A DNA stretch of 64,000 bases from Verrucomicrobiaceae bacterium (lineage in GTDB: Bacteria > Verrucomicrobiota > Verrucomicrobiia > Verrucomicrobiales > Verrucomicrobiaceae). The DNA lies in NCBI GenBank assembly GCA_016795365.1, contig JAEUHN010000047.1, positions 1 through 64,000 on the forward strand, written 5' to 3'. Below the pieces are notes generated by a model, which saw only the letters and a program-made list of their open reading frames with translations, did not search any database and was not told the DNA's origin. Position numbers and translations under genes: made by a program. Shown here in pieces: positions 50,900-59,673 of the stretch (position 1 is the stretch's first letter; every line of letters starts with the position of its first letter).

Positions 50900-51843
50900 T
50901 CAAGAACCTTCCTTTTGTTTTTGCCATTGTTTCGGTGTTCGCCCACGCGCAGCCGATCGTGATCGCCCATCGCGGTGCAAGCGGCTATCTGCCGGAACAC
51001 ACGTTGGAAGCCAAGGCGATGGCCCACGCTCAGGGTGCCGACTTTATCGAGCAAGACCTTGTGCTTACCAAGGACGACGTGCCAGTGGTGATGCACGACA
51101 TCTACCTCGACACGATCAGCGACGTCGCCACCAAGTTTCCGGACCGAAAACGTGCCAATGGCCGCTACTACGCCCTCGACTTCACTCTGGCAGAGATCAA
51201 GCAACTCAATGCCTGCGAGCGCTTCAGCGAAAAGACAGGGAACCAGGTGTATCCGAAGCGCTTTCCAAAGGGTGTGTCTGCATTCCAGATTCCGACGTTC
51301 GAAGAAGAACTGCAACTCATCCAAGGCCTCAACCGCAGCACTGGACGTGTCGCGGGCATCTATCCCGAGATCAAGCAACCCAAGTGGCACCGAAGCGAGG
51401 GCCACGACATCAGTGCCATCGTGCTGCCCATCTTGAAACGCTACGGCTACGCGACCAAGAACGACCTGTGCTTTGTGCAGTGCTTTGAGTTTGAGGAAGT
51501 GAAGCGCTTGCGCACGGAACTCTGCTGGCAGGGGCAGCTCATTTACCTCATGGGTGCGTTCAAGAAGGGTGAAAAGGTCACCACAGAAAAGCCATCGTTT
51601 GAGCAGATCGCCCAAGTCGCCGACGGCATTGGTCCCGCGATCAGCCAGGAGATTGCCGCGCAAAGCAAGCAGGCTCATGCGGCGGGATTGAAGGTGCATC
51701 CTTACACACTGCGCATCGACGACCTACCCAAGTGGGCTAATTCCACGGAAGAGGTCCTGCATCTCCTCTTCGATGAAGGCAAGGTCGATGGCTTGTTCTC
51801 CGACTTCCCTGATGTCGCTGTGAAGTGGCTGCTTAAGAAGTAG
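50896..51843 (+). CDS. glpQ: Glycerophosphodiester phosphodiesterase
   Basis: A 315-residue periplasmic-type GlpQ enzyme that hydrolyses glycerophosphodiesters to glycerol 3-phosphate and an alcohol. A signal peptide (LPFVFAIVSVFAHAQP) precedes the catalytic AHRGASGYLPEHTLEA, the metal ligands in DFIEQDLVLTKDD, and the second catalytic His in VVMHDIYLD. The C-terminal HPYTLRIDDLP and FSDFPDVAVKW are typical. The start overlaps the glpT stop by four bases; the pair degrades phospholipid-derived diesters outside and imports the product. Confidence 0.93.
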   Translation: MIKNLPFVFAIVSVFAHAQPIVIAHRGASGYLPEHTLEAKAMAHAQGADFIEQDLVLTKDDVPVVMHDIYLDTISDVATKFPDRKRANGRYYALDFTLAEIKQLNACERFSEKTGNQVYPKRFPKGVSAFQIPTFEEELQLIQGLNRSTGRVAGIYPEIKQPKWHRSEGHDISAIVLPILKRYGYATKNDLCFVQCFEFEEVKRLRTELCWQGQLIYLMGAFKKGEKVTTEKPSFEQIAQVADGIGPAISQEIAAQSKQAHAAGLKVHPYTLRIDDLPKWANSTEEVLHLLFDEGKVDGLFSDFPDVAVKWLLKK

Positions 51844-51960
51844 CAAAGACGTGCGCGCAAGGGCTCCGGACGCTCCAGGTCACGCGTAGCCAAGTTCTAT
51901 GCTCCCCGCCCTTTGCTCTTAGCCCTTGATCGGACCCAAGCCCGATGGCAAGCGATTCCC

Positions 51961-52749
51961 ATGGCAGCACCGTTCGAACTCACCTTTCTCGGCACCGGCA
52001 CTTCCGTCGGTATTCCGATGATCGGCTGCCGCTGTGAGACGTGTCTGAGCACCGACCCCCGTGACAAACGCCTGCGCTGCTCGGCATGGATCCGAACACC
52101 CGAATGCGAGTTCATCGTGGACACGGGGCCCGACTTTCGTCAGCAGTGTCTGAGGGAGAGCATTCGCAGAGTGGATGCCGTCATCTACACGCATCCTCAC
52201 ATGGATCACCTCACGGGTTTCGATGAGTTGAGGCGGTTTACCGTCGATGAAGAAGCGACGATGCCCATTTACGCGCGGCCTTCGTGTCTCCACGTGTTGG
52301 AGCGAATGTTTGTGTATGCGTTCAATGGAGAGAATCGCTATCGTGGATACCTGAAGCCCGAGCCGCGACCGATCGAGGGGGAGTTTCGTCTCGGCGAGAC
52401 CACGGTGACGCCATTGCCCCTGGAGCACGGCAAGGTCGAGACCATCGGACTTCTCTTCTCGCGAGAAGGACGAAGACTGTGCGCCTACATGAGCGACTGC
52501 AAGGTGATCACGGCCGAGGCGATGGAGTTGCTGCGCGGTGTGGACACCCTCATCATTGATGGACTGCGACACACAGCCCATCCCACTCACATGAACTGGG
52601 ATGAAGCCCTGGCTGCGATTGATGAGGTGCATCCGCGAGCGGCCTGGCTCACTCACTTTCAATGCGAAGTCATGCACGGGCGTGATGAATCCCGGCTGCC
52701 CTCAGGGGTTCGCATGGCCTATGATGGACTCACACTTCGATGGGCATGA
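51961..52749 (+). CDS. MBL-fold metal-dependent hydrolase, PhnP-like
   Basis: A 262-residue metallo-beta-lactamase-fold enzyme. The N-terminal FLGTGTSVGIPMIGCRC, with three Cys (C-R-C-x-x-C) like the extra zinc site of PhnP, is followed by the metal motif THPHMDHLTGFDELR. Further ligands are in LPLEHGKVE, AYMSDCK and DGLRHTAHPTHMNW. PhnP is a cyclic phosphodiesterase of phosphonate use, but the group is broad and the substrate here is unknown. The ATG at 51961 is preferred over 51913, which would add 16 non-conserved residues. The gap 51844-51960 holds nothing I recognise. Confidence 0.85.
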   Translation: MAAPFELTFLGTGTSVGIPMIGCRCETCLSTDPRDKRLRCSAWIRTPECEFIVDTGPDFRQQCLRESIRRVDAVIYTHPHMDHLTGFDELRRFTVDEEATMPIYARPSCLHVLERMFVYAFNGENRYRGYLKPEPRPIEGEFRLGETTVTPLPLEHGKVETIGLLFSREGRRLCAYMSDCKVITAEAMELLRGVDTLIIDGLRHTAHPTHMNWDEALAAIDEVHPRAAWLTHFQCEVMHGRDESRLPSGVRMAYDGLTLRWA

Positions 52750-54212
52750 TCAGATGGATCATTTTCAGCTGGCTGCCTTTCGCGGTGCCCATTAGCGCGC
52801 AGACTGCGGTGGATTGGCAGCCAGCACGCGTGACTTCGGTGGTGTTCAATGCCGACTATCCCGAGTCCGAGTCTCTTGCGAAGTATTATGCCGAGCGTCG
52901 GGGCATTCCGATGGAGAAGTTGATCGGCCTCCATTGCAGTCAGGAGGAAGCCATCACTCGAGAGTCCTATGACGAAACCATTCGCGAGCCTCTCACCTCA
53001 AAACTCCCTGCTGACACATCGTTGCTCGTTCTGATGCGAGGCGTGCCGGCGATGATCATCCGGCAAAAGGAAAACCCGAAACCCTCGAAGGAAGACGAGG
53101 CCAGTGTGGACTCCGAGCTGGCTTGCTTGCGCATGGGGGTGAGCGCTCTCGATGGGCCGGTGACGAACCCTTACTTCAACCAGCCCAAGAGATTCGCGGA
53201 TACACCGTCGGCAGCCGGAATGCTGCTCGTCGGCCGCCTTGATGCAGCATCGTCGGACACCGTGCGCAGGATGATTGATGACGCGCTGGCCGTGGAGAAG
53301 ACAGGGCTTCGTGGACGCGCAGTGATTGATCTCGCCTTGAAGCAAGGTGCGTATCAAGAGGGCGAGGAGTGGCTGCGTCGCAGCGTGGAGACTTATCGGA
53401 GAAAAGGCATTCCGACGTATGCAGATCGTTACGAGCCAGTGATTCGTGATGGCTGGCCGTTGCCAGACACCGTCCTCTACTTCGGTTGGTATGTCGATAC
53501 CATCGCCGGTGCGCTGAAGAACTCTTCATTCCGGTTCAAGTGCGGAGCCGTGGCCTGCCACCTTCACTCCTACAGTGCGGGTGTGATTCGGACCACCACC
53601 AAGAACTGGGTGGGCCCTCTTCTTGATCGCGGAGCAGCTGCAACGATGGGCAATGTGTGGGAGCCCTATCTTTCGCTCACGGTTCACTTTGATGTCTTCA
53701 ACGAGCGCTTGCTGCGCGGCGACACGTTGATTGAGGCTGCGTGGTGCGCCACGCCAGGCCTCTCCTGGATGAGTGTAGTGATTGGAGATCCGCTTTACCG
53801 GCCGTTTGCGGCATTGGCCCTCGGAGTTGATCGGGACTATGCGATCTACAAGGCCATTGTTGAAAGGCACGCCAGTGATCCAGATTCGGCCAAGCTGAAG
53901 CGAGAAGTGCTCGAGGCAGCGCAGACTCGGGAGAGTCCACAGTTGATCGAGTTTCTCTCGCTGTTGTCGTCGCAAGAGAGCAAATCTACCGAAGCGATCA
54001 ATCTTCTCATTCATGCGCGAAGCCTTTATCAGAAGCCTGAAGACCGTCTGCGCACCATCATCTACGAGGTTGAGTTGCTGCGACGTGACCATGATCGCAG
54101 CAAGGACCAGGAAGCGTTGAAGTTGCTCAAAAGCGCCGCAGCTGACGAGAGCTTCAAGACACTGCCAGGCATTCAACTGGTGAATCAACTCATCGCCGAA
54201 TTGGGAGGTTGA
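52746..54212 (+). CDS. TIGR03790 family protein
   Basis: A 488-residue secreted protein of a family of unknown function found in Verrucomicrobiota, Planctomycetota and some Deltaproteobacteria. A signal peptide (WIIFSWLPFAVPISAQ) precedes VFNADYPESESLAKYYAE and RRGIPMEKLIGLHC, the family signature. VLMRGVPAMI, LVGRLDAASSDTV, and GAVACHLHSYSAGVIRT follow. The C-terminal 120 residues look like helical repeats. The ATG at 52746 overlaps the stop of the hydrolase gene; another ATG two codons upstream is possible. It overlaps the end of the convergent acpH-like gene by 28 bp. Confidence 0.82.
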   Translation: MIRWIIFSWLPFAVPISAQTAVDWQPARVTSVVFNADYPESESLAKYYAERRGIPMEKLIGLHCSQEEAITRESYDETIREPLTSKLPADTSLLVLMRGVPAMIIRQKENPKPSKEDEASVDSELACLRMGVSALDGPVTNPYFNQPKRFADTPSAAGMLLVGRLDAASSDTVRRMIDDALAVEKTGLRGRAVIDLALKQGAYQEGEEWLRRSVETYRRKGIPTYADRYEPVIRDGWPLPDTVLYFGWYVDTIAGALKNSSFRFKCGAVACHLHSYSAGVIRTTTKNWVGPLLDRGAAATMGNVWEPYLSLTVHFDVFNERLLRGDTLIEAAWCATPGLSWMSVVIGDPLYRPFAALALGVDRDYAIYKAIVERHASDPDSAKLKREVLEAAQTRESPQLIEFLSLLSSQESKSTEAINLLIHARSLYQKPEDRLRTIIYEVELLRRDHDRSKDQEALKLLKSAAADESFKTLPGIQLVNQLIAELGG

Positions 54213-54787
54213 ACTTCACGCAGACCCAGGTGGTGTTTCAGCTCTGGGAAGAACATGTTGAAGTCTTGATCAAAAGCTTCGAGTTCTTGTTCGATGACGT
54301 CCATGGCGCCGGTCGAATCAAAAGGTCGCTTCATCCGCCTGCTGATCCGCTCAAGGGCCCTCGCGATACCCGACAGTTCGCGATATGAGCCCAGCCAGTC
54401 TTCGAGACGCATGTGAGCCAGTCCTGGCCGGGCCTGCACCGGAATGTCTGCCCAGATGCTGTCGAGTGATGCATATACGCGAGCCGTGAACTCGGTAAGA
54501 GCCAGCTCGCTGTGGGCTGACCACCGGCGTGCGAGGCAGTGGTCATAAATCACATCAGCCAAGATCCCGCCGAACCGCCGGAGAGGGGGTGAGAAACGGC
54601 CCACACTTCGCTTGAAGGCCGGGTGCGAGTCGGTGAACAAATCAATCTGGCGATGCCGCTTGACGCCGCCTTGAAACGGCGCAGGCAACGCCTTGAGCAC
54701 ATTCATCGACACCATATCGGGAAGAATGCTGCCAGCGTAGAACGCGGGTTCGTGGTCCGAGAGATAAAGATGAGCCAGCCAGTTCAT
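54185..54787 (-). CDS. acpH: Acyl-carrier-protein phosphodiesterase-like (AcpH, DUF479)
   Basis: A 200-residue protein with the signature MNWLAHLYLS near the start, then AGSILPDMV, HRQIDLFTDSHPAFKRS, and LADVIYDHCLARRW. These Asp/His residues form the metal site of the HD-like AcpH fold, which removes the phosphopantetheine arm from ACP. The ATG at 54787 places the signature at the N-terminus, as in AcpH; longer starts add unmatched residues. It is divergent from the ABC exporter, 67 bp apart. The symbol is by similarity; substrate has not been shown for this phylum. Confidence 0.85.
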   Translation of the reverse strand: MNWLAHLYLSDHEPAFYAGSILPDMVSMNVLKALPAPFQGGVKRHRQIDLFTDSHPAFKRSVGRFSPPLRRFGGILADVIYDHCLARRWSAHSELALTEFTARVYASLDSIWADIPVQARPGLAHMRLEDWLGSYRELSGIARALERISRRMKRPFDSTGAMDVIEQELEAFDQDFNMFFPELKHHLGLREVQPPNSAMS

Positions 54788-54854
54788 GCAGGAGCCGATT
54801 TCCACGAGAGCGTAAGTTGCGTGCTCCCGATTCATCCCTTTGATGCGGGCCTGC

Positions 54855-56705
54855 ATGTCCGCAACCTCAGATCACGTCAACCGCCAGGGAGTCGCTGGCA
54901 TCGTGAATCGTGATGTGCTCGAGAGAGCCAGGCAATCCCAGCCAGTGGATGAACTCGAGGACCGGAAGCAGGCACCATTGTCCTTCCGGCTCATCCGGCG
55001 TCTGCTCGGATACCTGCGTGCGTATCCCACACGCACCACTTGGTTGCTGGTGTGCGTGCTCGCGCGGGGCATTCAGCTGCCCGTGCTGGCCTGGGCCATC
55101 GGGGCCATCATCAATGGACCCATTGCCCATCGTGACACGTCCGGTCTGATGCGTTCGGCCCTGGGCTTCCTGGCGTTCGCCTTCTTCACGGAGTTCACCT
55201 TCCACTTCCGAGTGAAACTGGCGCAGCAGCTTGGCGAGCAGGTGGTGCATGACATCCGCCGTGATCTATTCAAGCACTGGCTTCGGCTAACAATGAGCTA
55301 CTTCCAAAGCCGTCCCGTGGGACGGTTGATCAGCCGACTGACTGGTGACGCGGAGAATGTGCGCGTAGGCGTGCAGAACGTGCTGTTTGTCTCCCTGGTT
55401 CAGTGCGGGCAGATGCTCGGCTGTGCGGTGCTCATGGCGGTTACCGATCTTACCTTGTTCTTCTGTGCCCTGGGCATTGCCCCGCTGGTGTGGCTGATCA
55501 ACGTGATGTTCCGTCGCAAGCTGAGTGCGGCTTATCGTGCGCAAAGCGACAGCTTCAGCCGCATCTCGGCGACGATGGCCGAGAGCGTGAGTGGTGTGCG
55601 GGTGACGCAGAGCTTCAGTCGGCAAGGGATCAATGATGAGCTTTTTCACGACCTTGTCGCCGATCATGCTCGCTACAACTTTCAGGCGGCCAAGGCGGGC
55701 GGGCAGTTCGTGCCTTTGCTTGAGTTATGCAGCCAGGCGTTCCTTGCGGCGTTGTTGCTCTTTGGTGGCTGGCGTGCGTTGCGGCCGGAGGTTGCGATGC
55801 CGATTGGCACGGTGATTCAGTTCTTCTTCCTGGCGGGGCTGTTCTTCCAGCCGATCACCGTGCTGGGGCAGCTTTTCAACGAAGCGCTCACCGCGATGGC
55901 GGGTGCGGAGAAGCTCTTCCATGTGCTCGACACTCAGCCTGCATGGCAAGACCATGCGAATGCCATGCGACCCGAGCGACTGCGTGGGGCCGTGGAGTTT
56001 CGCGATGTGGTCTTCGAGTATCAGCCGGGACGCGCAGCACTGCGAGGCGTGTCGTTCAAGGTGGAGCCTGGGACTTGTGTCGCACTCGTCGGGCACACGG
56101 GCAGCGGCAAGACCACGCTCGCTGGATTGATTGCCAAGTTCCATCTACCAACGACTGGCCTAGTCTTGCTGGATGGCGCTGACATTACCACCGTCCACAG
56201 CGATGCCATTCATCACAGCCTCGGGCTCGTGCCGCAGCAGAACTTCCTCTTCCTCGGCACCGTGCTGGACAACATTCGCGTTGTGCGTCCTGAATCGACC
56301 CGTGAAGAGGTCATCGAAGCCCTGCGTCAACTGAACTGCCTGGATGTGATTGCCGCCATTCCGAATGGCCTGGAAGCTCAAGTCGGTGAGCACGGCGCAG
56401 GCTTGTCACTGGGCCAGCGGCAGATGATTTGCTTCGCCCGTGCTTTGCTCGCCAAGCCGGCACTGCTGATTCTCGATGAAGCGACGAGTGCCGTCGATCC
56501 CCTCACGGAACAGCGCACACAGCAGGCGCTCGAAGTGCTGCTGCAGGGGCGAACGAGTTTCATCGTCGCTCATCGGTTAAGCACGATTCGCCGTGCTGAC
56601 CTTGTGCTGGTGCTTGATCAGGGGCAGATCATTGAACGAGGATCACCGGAGGAACTGATTGCCCGAGGTGGTGTGTTCGCCAGTCTTTGGAGCAAAAGCG
56701 TGTGA
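54855..56705 (+). CDS. MsbA-like ABC exporter (fused membrane and ATPase domains)
   Basis: A 616-residue homodimer-type exporter. Six helices at about residues 50-340 are followed by an ATPase domain: Walker A GHTGSGKTT, Q-loop LVPQQNFLF, signature LSLGQ, Walker B LLILDEATS, and H-loop IVAHRLST. The resemblance is to the MsbA/lipid A flippase and multidrug exporter group. The signature LSLGQ differs by one residue from the common LSGGQ, a tolerated change. The ATG at 54855 is preferred; others 3-5 codons upstream exist. Convergent with the TPR gene, 7 bp apart. Confidence 0.9.
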   Translation: MSATSDHVNRQGVAGIVNRDVLERARQSQPVDELEDRKQAPLSFRLIRRLLGYLRAYPTRTTWLLVCVLARGIQLPVLAWAIGAIINGPIAHRDTSGLMRSALGFLAFAFFTEFTFHFRVKLAQQLGEQVVHDIRRDLFKHWLRLTMSYFQSRPVGRLISRLTGDAENVRVGVQNVLFVSLVQCGQMLGCAVLMAVTDLTLFFCALGIAPLVWLINVMFRRKLSAAYRAQSDSFSRISATMAESVSGVRVTQSFSRQGINDELFHDLVADHARYNFQAAKAGGQFVPLLELCSQAFLAALLLFGGWRALRPEVAMPIGTVIQFFFLAGLFFQPITVLGQLFNEALTAMAGAEKLFHVLDTQPAWQDHANAMRPERLRGAVEFRDVVFEYQPGRAALRGVSFKVEPGTCVALVGHTGSGKTTLAGLIAKFHLPTTGLVLLDGADITTVHSDAIHHSLGLVPQQNFLFLGTVLDNIRVVRPESTREEVIEALRQLNCLDVIAAIPNGLEAQVGEHGAGLSLGQRQMICFARALLAKPALLILDEATSAVDPLTEQRTQQALEVLLQGRTSFIVAHRLSTIRRADLVLVLDQGQIIERGSPEELIARGGVFASLWSKSV

Positions 56706-56712
56706 CTACGGC

Positions 56713-58467
56713 TCAGGGCCTTTGCGCCTGCTCTTTGCGTTGCTTGATCTTGCTGTTGCCAGGATCGAGCCGCAGAGCTTGGTCGAAGTAGTTGAGGGCC
56801 TTGGCGCGGTCGCCGAGCATGAGGTAGGTCTGGGCGATGTGATCGAAGATCTCGGCATCACCCTCGCCAGGTTTTGCGATCAGTTTTTCCACTTCCAGGA
56901 AGACCTTGAGCGCGGTCGGGTAATCGCCTTTGACGAAGTGCCACCAGCCCAGGCTGTCCATGTAAACCGGATTCTGGGGATCCAGCTCGTTGGCCTTGGC
57001 GATGAACGTGCCGCACGCATCGAGGTTCTTCTTTTGCTCCAGCCACATGTAGCCCAGGTTGTTGAGCACCACGGCGGCTCGTTTCGGATCGCCTTCAGGT
57101 GTGAGGTCGATCGAGCGCTGATACTTCTTGGCCGCTTCGTCAAAGCGTTCGGCCGACTGCAGGGTGTCGCCCCATGACTGGTAAAAGCCATCGTTGAGTA
57201 TCTCAGGTGCGGTGCCCTGGGCGAGGGACTCGGTCTTTTCGTAGAGCTTGAGCGCCTCGTCGAAGCGCTTGAGGCTGCGTTGGGCAAGGGCTGCCTGGAA
57301 GGTGAATCGCGGGTTGCTCGGGAACAGGGCGAGCGTGCGCTGGGAGAGTTGCTGGGCCTTCTCGGATTGTCCGCTGCGGAGGAGGAGAATGCCGAGGGAC
57401 ATGTAATCCTCGGCGCTTCCACCCGCAGCCTGGATGAGTGCCTCGGCATGGGGGACGGCATGGTCGTAGTCCTCGTTCTTCTCGTAGAGATTGACCAGCA
57501 AGCGACGGTTCTCCACGTCGGTCGGGGTTTCCTGGAGCAGCTGTTCCAGGAGCTTGATGGCATCGGGCTCGCGATCGAGTGTTTGGTAGAGGCGGACGAG
57601 CAGCTTGCGGGCTTCGATGCTGCGGTTCAGTCGCGCGGCTTCTTCGGTGACCTCTGTGGCGCGTTCGATTTGGTTGCTGAGCAGGTAGTATTGGGCCACG
57701 GCTAGCCGCACGTCCTCGCGCGGGACAGGCGCCAGCTTGAGCGCCTTTTCAAAGAAGGGATTCACCTTCTCGCGGTGCTCCACCTTCTTCTCCGGATGAG
57801 AAAGGGGCCATACCTGCTGCGCTACCCGACCGGTCTCCAGCCAGTAGTCAGGATCAGTGACGGCTTGTTTGGCCGCCTGGGCCATCACGTTCGCAGCCTC
57901 ATCCCGGAGGTTGCGGGTGAGATGCATCATGACGGCCTCGCGATACAAATCCGCAGTCGTGGGAAACTTGCTCAGCGCCTCCGCGAGGACCTTGCTCGCC
58001 TCATTTGGAGCAAAAGCATCATTCGCCGTGTAGGTGGAGTGGAACCGGGCGAGGTTGATATAGGCACCGCTGTCATTGGGCGCTGCCTTGATACATGACT
58101 GAAGCAAAGCGACGGCAGCATCGCGGGAAACATAGCTTACGAGCAGATCGGCGGTGTGAGCTGCCAGCTGAGGATTGGCGGGGTCGTGTTTGACCGCTTC
58201 CCGATAGTGATGAAGAGCCACCCGCATCCGGCCTTCGGCTTCGAGCTGTTGAGCGGCGGCATAATGTGCCAGAGCCTCGCCTTGTGCCGCAGTCGCCGCG
58301 GGAGCTGGCACTACTGGCCCGAGGGAAAGGTCTGCACGCTCTTCGCTGTGCACAATCCAGGTCACAGACAACAAACAAGCCCCGCAGGTAAACCTGCGGA
58401 GCTGGTGAGTGAAAAGTAACCCGCTGCGCAGGCGAAAGAAACGGCTCGCAACGCTGGGCAAGATCAT
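56713..58467 (-). CDS. Secreted TPR-repeat protein
   Basis: A 584-residue protein composed of about ten or more tetratricopeptide repeats from residue 65 onward, for example ALAHYAAAQQLEAEGRMRVA, AAVVLNNLGYMWLEQKKNLD and AQTYLMLGDRAKALNYFDQA. The N-terminus has a basic then hydrophobic stretch (LRRFTCGACLLSVTWIVHSE) that can serve as a signal peptide, perhaps with lipidation at one Cys. Such repeats bind partner proteins; the partner is unknown. It lies 17 bp after the COX24-like gene and is probably transcribed from the hisG promoter. Confidence 0.85.
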   Translation of the reverse strand: MILPSVASRFFRLRSGLLFTHQLRRFTCGACLLSVTWIVHSEERADLSLGPVVPAPAATAAQGEALAHYAAAQQLEAEGRMRVALHHYREAVKHDPANPQLAAHTADLLVSYVSRDAAVALLQSCIKAAPNDSGAYINLARFHSTYTANDAFAPNEASKVLAEALSKFPTTADLYREAVMMHLTRNLRDEAANVMAQAAKQAVTDPDYWLETGRVAQQVWPLSHPEKKVEHREKVNPFFEKALKLAPVPREDVRLAVAQYYLLSNQIERATEVTEEAARLNRSIEARKLLVRLYQTLDREPDAIKLLEQLLQETPTDVENRRLLVNLYEKNEDYDHAVPHAEALIQAAGGSAEDYMSLGILLLRSGQSEKAQQLSQRTLALFPSNPRFTFQAALAQRSLKRFDEALKLYEKTESLAQGTAPEILNDGFYQSWGDTLQSAERFDEAAKKYQRSIDLTPEGDPKRAAVVLNNLGYMWLEQKKNLDACGTFIAKANELDPQNPVYMDSLGWWHFVKGDYPTALKVFLEVEKLIAKPGEGDAEIFDHIAQTYLMLGDRAKALNYFDQALRLDPGNSKIKQRKEQAQRP

Positions 58468-58484
58468 GCGGGAAGCTAGACGCG

Positions 58485-58589
58485 CTAGCTCTTGTAACGC
58501 AAACGCTTCTTGTGGCGGTTGGCGCGCATGCGCTTCTTCCGCTTGTGCTTGTTGATCTTGGTCTTTCTGCGCTTCTTGAGCGATCCCAT
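58485..58589 (-). CDS. AURKAIP1/COX24-type small basic protein
   Basis: A 34-residue protein, MGSLKKRRKTKINKHKRKKR followed by MRANRHKKRLRYKS. More than half of the residues are Lys, Arg or His. It matches the bacterial AURKAIP1/COX24 domain proteins, relatives of the mitoribosomal protein mS38, and is likely a ribosome-associated protein of the small subunit. It lies 25 bp after hisG and 17 bp before the TPR gene on the same strand. Function is from family knowledge; the sequence match is strong for so short a gene. Confidence 0.85.
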   Translation of the reverse strand: MGSLKKRRKTKINKHKRKKRMRANRHKKRLRYKS

Positions 58590-58614
58590 GTGTCTGGTCT
58601 CCGTTGTTTAGATG

Positions 58615-59499
58615 TCAGTGGACAATTTTATTGAGGGGGTATTCCACGATGCCCTCGGCGCCTAGCGACTTGAGCTTCGGGATGATTTCCCGAACCACCG
58701 CCTCGCCTATCACCGTCTCCACGGCCACCCATTCCTGGCTGGCTAGGGAAGCGATCGTTGGCGAGCGTGCCGAGGGTAGGCAGTCCACTACTGCCTGCAA
58801 CTGCTTTTGAGGAACGTTCATCTTCAGGCCCACTTTATCGCGGGCCTCCAGCGCGCCTCTTAGCAGAAGGGTCAACCGCTCCATCTTCTCCCTCTTCCAG
58901 GGATCGGCGGCGGCAGCGGGGCTGGCCACGAACTGCGGGTAGGACTCCATCAGAGTGTCCACGATCCGCAGCTTGTTTGCTCGCAGTGACGACCCAGTCT
59001 CCGTGATGTCCACAATGGCATCCACGAGTTCGGGCACCTTCACTTCGGTGGCTCCCCAGCTAAATTCAACTTCGGCCTGCACCCCGTGCTTGGCCAGATA
59101 CTTACGCGTCATTTCCACGGCTTCGGTGGCGATGCGCTTGCCCTGCAAATCTTTGACCGTCTTGATGTCGGAATCGTCGGGCACCACGAGCACCCAGCGT
59201 GTGGGCTTCGAGGTGGCCTTCGAGTAACGCAAATCCGTGATGACTTCCACGGTTGCTCCGTTTTCCACCACCCAGTCGCGTCCTGTGATGCCGCAGTCCA
59301 GGAAACCATGGTCCACGTAGCGGCCAATCTCCTGGGCGCGCAGCAGGCGCAGTTCCAGCTCATCGTCATCCACCGTGGGGCGATAGGACCGCGATGACAC
59401 CACGATGTTGTAACCAGCCCGCTTAAACAACTCCAGCGTCGGCTCTTGCAGGCTACCCTTGGGCAGTCCGAGGCGAAGAGTTTTGTGGGAGGTTGACAT
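58615..59499 (-). CDS. hisG: ATP phosphoribosyltransferase, long form
   Basis: A 294-residue HisG that condenses ATP with PRPP in the first step of histidine synthesis. Features are [46 protein letters not shown], and [16 protein letters not shown] in the PRPP-binding part. A C-terminal ACT-like regulatory domain (about residues 218-294, starting with [13 protein letters not shown]) marks the long, HisZ-independent, histidine-inhibited form. The gene is first of a short run with the COX24-like and TPR genes. Confidence 0.96.
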   Translation of the reverse strand: MSTSHKTLRLGLPKGSLQEPTLELFKRAGYNIVVSSRSYRPTVDDDELELRLLRAQEIGRYVDHGFLDCGITGRDWVVENGATVEVITDLRYSKATSKPTRWVLVVPDDSDIKTVKDLQGKRIATEAVEMTRKYLAKHGVQAEVEFSWGATEVKVPELVDAIVDITETGSSLRANKLRIVDTLMESYPQFVASPAAAADPWKREKMERLTLLLRGALEARDKVGLKMNVPQKQLQAVVDCLPSARSPTIASLASQEWVAVETVIGEAVVREIIPKLKSLGAEGIVEYPLNKIVH

Positions 59500-59673
59500 G
59501 AGGTTTAAGGGAGGCTGAAAAGGGGCCGCGATGTTACGCGGACATTCGGAGTTGGCGAGGGCTTTTTTCTTCTCTCGAATGTGAGCCTTCCAGGGGGATG
59601 TTCCTCACAGTCGGCAACCCCTCCCCACCAGCATCGCTGAAGCCTCGTCTCGGGCGGCCTCGGCGAGGTGGCA
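59500..59673. other. Intergenic region upstream of hisG
   Basis: This 174-bp stretch holds no gene. A TGTGAG...CTCACA inverted repeat with an 18-base spacer (59581-59610) is present; the spacing differs from the CRP-type sites, so I do not group it with them. No clear promoter was identified by eye. Confidence 0.35.

Noticed and set aside
59581..59610. TGTGAG...CTCACA upstream of hisG as a third CRP-type site
   Set aside because: The spacer is 18 bases, not the 4-6 expected, so the half-sites would not bind a dimer in the usual way.
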